Part shown: positions 13,042 through 15,842 of the stretch, piece after piece
How positions within the stretch are numbered: the stretch's first letter is position 1
Layout: each line of letters begins with the position of its first letter
Source of the DNA: PXRE01 sp964435625
GTDB lineage: Archaea; Halobacteriota; Halobacteria; Halobacteriales; PXRE01
Direction: 5' to 3'
DNA: 15,842 bases
NCBI GenBank assembly: GCA_964435625.1
Contig: CAYTAG010000061.1
Coordinates: forward strand, 1 to 15,842
The notes under the pieces: model-generated
Database searches by the model: none
What the model saw: only the letters and a program-made list of their open reading frames with translations
Told to the model about the DNA's origin: nothing
Position numbers and translations under genes: made by a program

Positions 13042-13716
13042 ATGGGGCTACACACCGGTCGGGTCTTCGACGGCGTCGATCCGCTGGTTCCGCTGGGAAT
13101 CGCGGCCGCGGTGGTCGCCGGGTTCGCCGTCGCACCGTGGATCGTCTCCCTGTTCACACCGACGAAGCGCCCGGGGATCGCCCTCCGCGAGCGGCTCGAA
13201 TCCACTCCCGGGACGCCCGCGCCCGGACGGGTCCGGATCGTGTCGGGCGAGCGCGGCGAGGCGGTCGACGCCTTCGCCGTCGGCGTCCTCCCCGGCGCCG
13301 AGTACGTCTTCGTTACGGAGGGCCTGCTGGCGTCGTTCGACGCCGAGGAGGCGGCCGCGGTGCTGGCCCACGAGGCCGGCCACCTCAGACTGGGCCACCT
13401 CCGGCGGCGCTGTGTGGCCGCGGGGCTGGCCGGTCTCGCCTGGGCCGTCGTCGCCAGTAGCGTCCGGGCCGTCGGGCCGCTCGCGGCGACCGTCGGCTTC
13501 GCGGGGTGTCTCCTGGCAGTCGTGCTCGCGCTTGGCGTCCGCCACGAGTACGCGGCCGACCGGTACGCCGCCGGCCGGACGGGCCAGGACGCGACGTTGC
13601 GGGCGCTCCGGTCGCTCGAACGGTCGACGGCGGCCCCGCGCGCTCCCGCGCCGCTTGACCGCCTCAGTGCCCGCGCGTGGCTGCGGCGGCGAATCGCACG
13701 GCTCGGGGCCGAGTGA
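13042..13716 (+). CDS. Compact M48-family membrane metallopeptidase (HtpX-like)
   Basis: 224 residues, shorter than typical HtpX (about 280-300). These membrane zinc proteases degrade damaged or misfolded membrane proteins. One hydrophobic segment lies at about 15-38. The catalytic HEAGH (110-114) follows LLASFDAEEAAAVLA, and two close membrane segments (about 125-140 and 145-166) lead to RHEYAADRYA (168-177), whose E169 is the third zinc ligand. The C-terminus is short and basic (RAWLRRRIARLG), lacking the longer tail of HtpX, so this is closer to the minimal M48 or BlaR1/M56-like forms; M56 is the main alternative. It is divergent from TraB across 204 bp. Confidence 0.9.
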   Translation: MGLHTGRVFDGVDPLVPLGIAAAVVAGFAVAPWIVSLFTPTKRPGIALRERLESTPGTPAPGRVRIVSGERGEAVDAFAVGVLPGAEYVFVTEGLLASFDAEEAAAVLAHEAGHLRLGHLRRRCVAAGLAGLAWAVVASSVRAVGPLAATVGFAGCLLAVVLALGVRHEYAADRYAAGRTGQDATLRALRSLERSTAAPRAPAPLDRLSARAWLRRRIARLGAE

Positions 13717-13781
13717 GTCGGGCCGTTCGTCGCCGGCGGGAACACCGTCACCTTTCAGGCCGGGCGCGGGCAACCGCCGAC

Positions 13782-13868
13782 ATGGCCGAGACTGCGACGC
13801 TGATGGACTCCTACGCGGGGATGACCGAGATTCTACTCCCAGACGACACAGAGAAAATCGAGGATTGA
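13782..13868 (+). CDS. Possible 28-residue peptide gene
   Basis: ATG at 13782 to TGA at 13866-13868, starting MAETATLMDSYAGM and ending with an acidic DDTEKIED. Support is weak to moderate: a TATA-like CACCTTTCAGG lies about 30 bases upstream (centred near 13753), and the product is acidic like haloarchaeal proteins. Against it are the length and the codon use, which has many A/T-ending codons (ACT, ATT, CTA, CCA, ACA, AAA, GAT) unlike its neighbours. It may be a real small protein, the remnant of a larger gene, or chance. It ends 8 bases before the stop of the convergent membrane protein gene. Confidence 0.35.
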   Translation: MAETATLMDSYAGMTEILLPDDTEKIED

Positions 13869-13876
13869 TCGGTCGG

Positions 13877-14479
13877 TTACCGGCCGTCGACCCAGCGGAC
13901 GACGTAGGTGGTCAGCAGGCCGGTTAGACCGACGCCGATGGCGAATCCGATGACCGGCGCCAGCAGGTCGCCGAGGCCGGCACCGCTACCGCCTGCCTGC
14001 GACCACACGAAGACGAATAGCACGAAGAACATCACGAGGAAGCCGGCCGCCGAGCCGACGAAGCTGTTGACCAGCGTCAGGTTCTGCTCCTCGCGGAACT
14101 GGCTGCCGATCCGGAGTCCCGTGACCGCCGCCAGGACCGGCGCGACGAACATCCCGCCGAAGAAGGCGAGCACGGCCAACAGACCGGAACCCACCTGTCC
14201 GCTCGGACCCCCTGGAAGGAGGGCCTCGAACAGGAAAAACGCGAGGGAGTACCCGACGCCGAAGACGGCGAACAGGGCCACGTTGAACTTGATCCAGTAC
14301 ATCGACTCCGGCTTCTGGAGTTCGTCGGTCAACGACGGCGCCTGTCTGACCGTCCCCTGTGGTTGCCCCGGTGGCCCCTGCCCCGCCGGCTGAGCCCCGG
14401 CCTGTCCCGCCGGCTGGGCCTGTGGCTGGCCCGCCGGGGGCTGTTCTTCCTCATTTGAACTGTTTTCTTCGCCCGACAT
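13877..14479 (-). CDS. Four-helix membrane protein with Gln/Pro/Gly-rich N-terminus, unknown function
   Basis: 200 residues. The first 10 are acidic, 13-42 are a low-complexity stretch built from QPAGQ-like units, and the rest holds about four hydrophobic helices (62-85, 98-122, 135-160, 170-193). YWIKFN marks the entry to the first helix and VVRWVDGR ends the protein. It looks like one of the haloarchaeal Yip1/DUF-type small membrane proteins whose disordered N-terminus faces the cytoplasm, but no function is recognised. The start at 14479 is supported by a strong TATA element 31 bases upstream. The QPAGQ repeats are likely to vary in number between strains. Confidence 0.82.
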   Translation of the reverse strand: MSGEENSSNEEEQPPAGQPQAQPAGQAGAQPAGQGPPGQPQGTVRQAPSLTDELQKPESMYWIKFNVALFAVFGVGYSLAFFLFEALLPGGPSGQVGSGLLAVLAFFGGMFVAPVLAAVTGLRIGSQFREEQNLTLVNSFVGSAAGFLVMFFVLFVFVWSQAGGSGAGLGDLLAPVIGFAIGVGLTGLLTTYVVRWVDGR

Positions 14480-14504
14480 ACCATCACGATATCCCGTCTT
14501 CCAC

Positions 14505-14514
14505 TATTTAAAAA
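14505..14514 (-). promoter_or_regulatory. TATA box of the four-helix membrane protein gene
   Basis: The minus strand reads TTTTTAAATA, centred 31 bases before the ATG at 14479. It is one of the two best TATA matches in the window. Confidence 0.65.
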
Positions 14515-14519
14515 TGGGG

Positions 14520-14881
14520 TAATCGCACCCGATACGTTCCAGACCCATCGGACGTTTCTCTCGGAATCTGTTTCCACTTCATCGCCGCCCCCGATGCGGA
14601 TTTTTGGCTAACATCTCACTCGATGATCTACCTATCATGTCTTTCCAACCCCATTTATGCGTTACATGAATTATTAGTTTTTAGTATCTTTTCGTTCGTT
14701 TTTCCCGACAGAACGAGTTACAGGGGGAGCGTCGCCCGGCCGCGCTGGAGCTGGTCGGCGAGTCCGATGGCCGTCGGGGACGAACGTACCGATTACGAAC
14801 CAGGCCACGACGTATCAGCCCGTATTATTATCTGATCTATTGTATAGGGAAGACTAAGGTGATTGAAAGCGGACGGTACCT
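14520..14881. other. Gene-free gap with an AT-rich core at about 14590-14715
   Basis: No credible gene is seen in these 360 bases. The centre is strongly AT-rich compared with everything around it, with T-runs (TTAGTTTTTAGTATCTTTTC around 14672-14691). On the minus strand, 14717-14790 has a coding-like pattern of codons reading TAIGLADQLQRGRATLPL before a stop, with another stop upstream, which could be the last scrap of a lost gene. The downstream end (14821-14850) is again AT-rich and may hold the PhoU promoter, but no clear TATA lies at the usual distance from that start. Confidence 0.4.
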
Positions 14882-15842
14882 ATGGACACGCGCAAGGTAC
14901 AACGGCTGGGACCGTCGACGCTGGCAATGACGCTGCCCGCGGACTGGGCGAGCGAACACGGCGTCGAGAAGGGCGACGAGGTGTCGCTGCGGCGTGGCGG
15001 CAAGGGAACGCTGACCGTGCTCGCGGAGTCCGCGACCGGCGAGGAGACCGAGGTGATCGTCCACGCCGACGGCCTGGACGCGACCGCGCTCGAACGGGCC
15101 ATCCTGGCGCAGTACGTACTCGGGCGGCGGGTCATCCACGTCGAGCAGGACGACGGCGTGCTATCCAGCGAGGGGATCAACGCCGTCTACAGTGCGGAGA
15201 CGCAGTTGATGGGCCTGGGCGTCGTCGAGGAGACGCCGGACAGCATCTCGATCCGCTGCTCGGTCGATCCCGAGGACTTCCAGCTAGACAACCTGCTGAT
15301 GCGCCTGGAGAACACCGGGTCGACGATGCGCGGGGAGGCGATCAAGGCGCTGGCCCGGGGTAACTCCGACCTCGCCCAGCGGGCGCTGAACCGCGAGCGC
15401 CAGGCCAACAAGATCTTCGTCCTGTTGTTGCGGTTGATCTTCACCGCCTACCAGAACCCCAACCTCGCGCGGGCGGTCGGCCTGGAGGACGGCTTCCCGT
15501 TGATCGGCTACCGGTCCATCGCGAAGAACCTCGAACTCACGGCGGACAACGCCGAGGACATCGCCGAGATCGTCACGGACGCCCCCGAGAACGCGCTGAA
15601 CGTCGACGGCGCGACGATGCGGCGCATCCGGGAGTTCACCGAGCAGGTCGACGAGGTCACGGAACTGGCGGTCCGGGCGGCCGTCGAGCGCGATTACGAC
15701 CTCACCGTGGAGGTGCGGGCGCTGTTCAACGAGATCGGCGACCGCGAGAGCGAGATCCTGACGGACCTGCCGGAGATGGACAACGAGGACCTGCTGCGGG
15801 TCCGGGAGGTGCTGGTGAGCCTCCAGCAGACCGCCCAGTACG
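14882..15842 (+). CDS. AbrB-PhoU domain phosphate-uptake regulator (3' end outside window)
   Basis: 320 codons are visible and the frame is open at the window edge. The N-terminal SpoVT/AbrB-type swapped-hairpin domain (about 3-48: RKVQRLGPSTLAMTLP, then VEKGDEVSL) is a likely DNA-binding part. A linker domain (about 55-120) follows, then PhoU helical repeats: one at about 133-235 (DNLLMRLENTGSTMRGEAIKAL) and a second beginning at about 245 (MRRIREFTEQVDEVTELAVRA). In archaea AbrB-PhoU proteins are linked to phosphate-transport operons and are thought to adjust Pst transport or transcription in response to phosphate. Here no pst gene is visible; they may lie beyond the edge. The ATG at 14882 directly begins the AbrB domain. 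Confidence 0.92.
   Translation, partial: MDTRKVQRLGPSTLAMTLPADWASEHGVEKGDEVSLRRGGKGTLTVLAESATGEETEVIVHADGLDATALERAILAQYVLGRRVIHVEQDDGVLSSEGINAVYSAETQLMGLGVVEETPDSISIRCSVDPEDFQLDNLLMRLENTGSTMRGEAIKALARGNSDLAQRALNRERQANKIFVLLLRLIFTAYQNPNLARAVGLEDGFPLIGYRSIAKNLELTADNAEDIAEIVTDAPENALNVDGATMRRIREFTEQVDEVTELAVRAAVERDYDLTVEVRALFNEIGDRESEILTDLPEMDNEDLLRVREVLVSLQQTAQY

Noticed and set aside
13011..13460. Plus-strand frame starting at ATG 13011 over the M48 gene
   Set aside because: Different frame from the peptidase; its ATG lies inside the TATA-like element and the product is Arg-rich without motifs.
14623..14835. 70-codon plus-strand open frame in the AT-rich gap
   Set aside because: No acidic bias, mixed composition, crosses the AT-rich to GC-rich boundary, and no promoter at the right distance.

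Overview
The window comes from a haloarchaeon (class Halobacteria). The DNA is GC-rich, the proteins are strongly acidic, several genes belong to archaeal or haloarchaeal families (Topo VI, 20S proteasome beta subunit, archaeal-type ATP-dependent DNA ligase, DUF555/UPF0212, AbrB-PhoU), and most start codons have a TTTAA-like TATA element about 27-33 bases upstream, as in leaderless haloarchaeal transcripts. The genus cannot be fixed from sequence alone. It looks like ordinary chromosome: no tRNA, rRNA, CRISPR array, transposase, integrase or phage gene was found.

Layout. 1-660: the C-terminal third of DNA topoisomerase VI subunit A, followed in frame by a degenerate copy of its own C-terminal codons. 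660-3168: a zinc-ribbon membrane protein and an MBL-fold hydrolase, both on the minus strand. The MBL gene is bracketed by two direct copies of a non-coding composite repeat (an inverted-repeat element plus three 27-bp units). 3169-5735: an ATP-dependent DNA ligase and a NagD-type HAD phosphatase in a 4-bp-overlapping minus-strand operon. Divergent from it is a GCS2-family carboxylate-amine ligase (5819-7351). 7358-8413: proteasome beta subunit and an unlisted-size 59-aa membrane peptide gene, both minus. 8461-9761: a structured GC-rich leader, a DUF555 protein and an HTH-CBS regulator with a perfect palindromic operator. 9758-12837: a minus-strand cluster TraB/PrgY-like protein, M50 site-2 protease, then PurM. 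13042-13716: a divergent compact M48 membrane peptidase. 13782-14479: a 28-codon micro-ORF and a four-helix membrane protein. 14480-14881: an AT-rich non-coding gap. 14882-end: an AbrB-PhoU regulator cut off by the window edge.

Functional themes. DNA topology and repair (Topo VI, ligase), protein turnover (proteasome, M50, M48) and core metabolism (PurM, HAD phosphatase, GCS2 ligase) are mixed, as is usual in haloarchaeal chromosomes. The most suggestive grouping is 10821-13716: three membrane proteins with metalloprotease motifs (TraB GxxH pair, M50 HELAH, M48 HEAGH), two in one putative operon and one divergent. In Enterococcus, TraB/PrgY and the M50 protease Eep act on the same peptide pheromone, so a shared membrane peptide-processing role is a testable idea. 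The least explained DNA is the paired composite repeat around the MBL gene, the duplicated Topo VI tail, and the AT-rich segments at 1951-2000 and 14590-14715.
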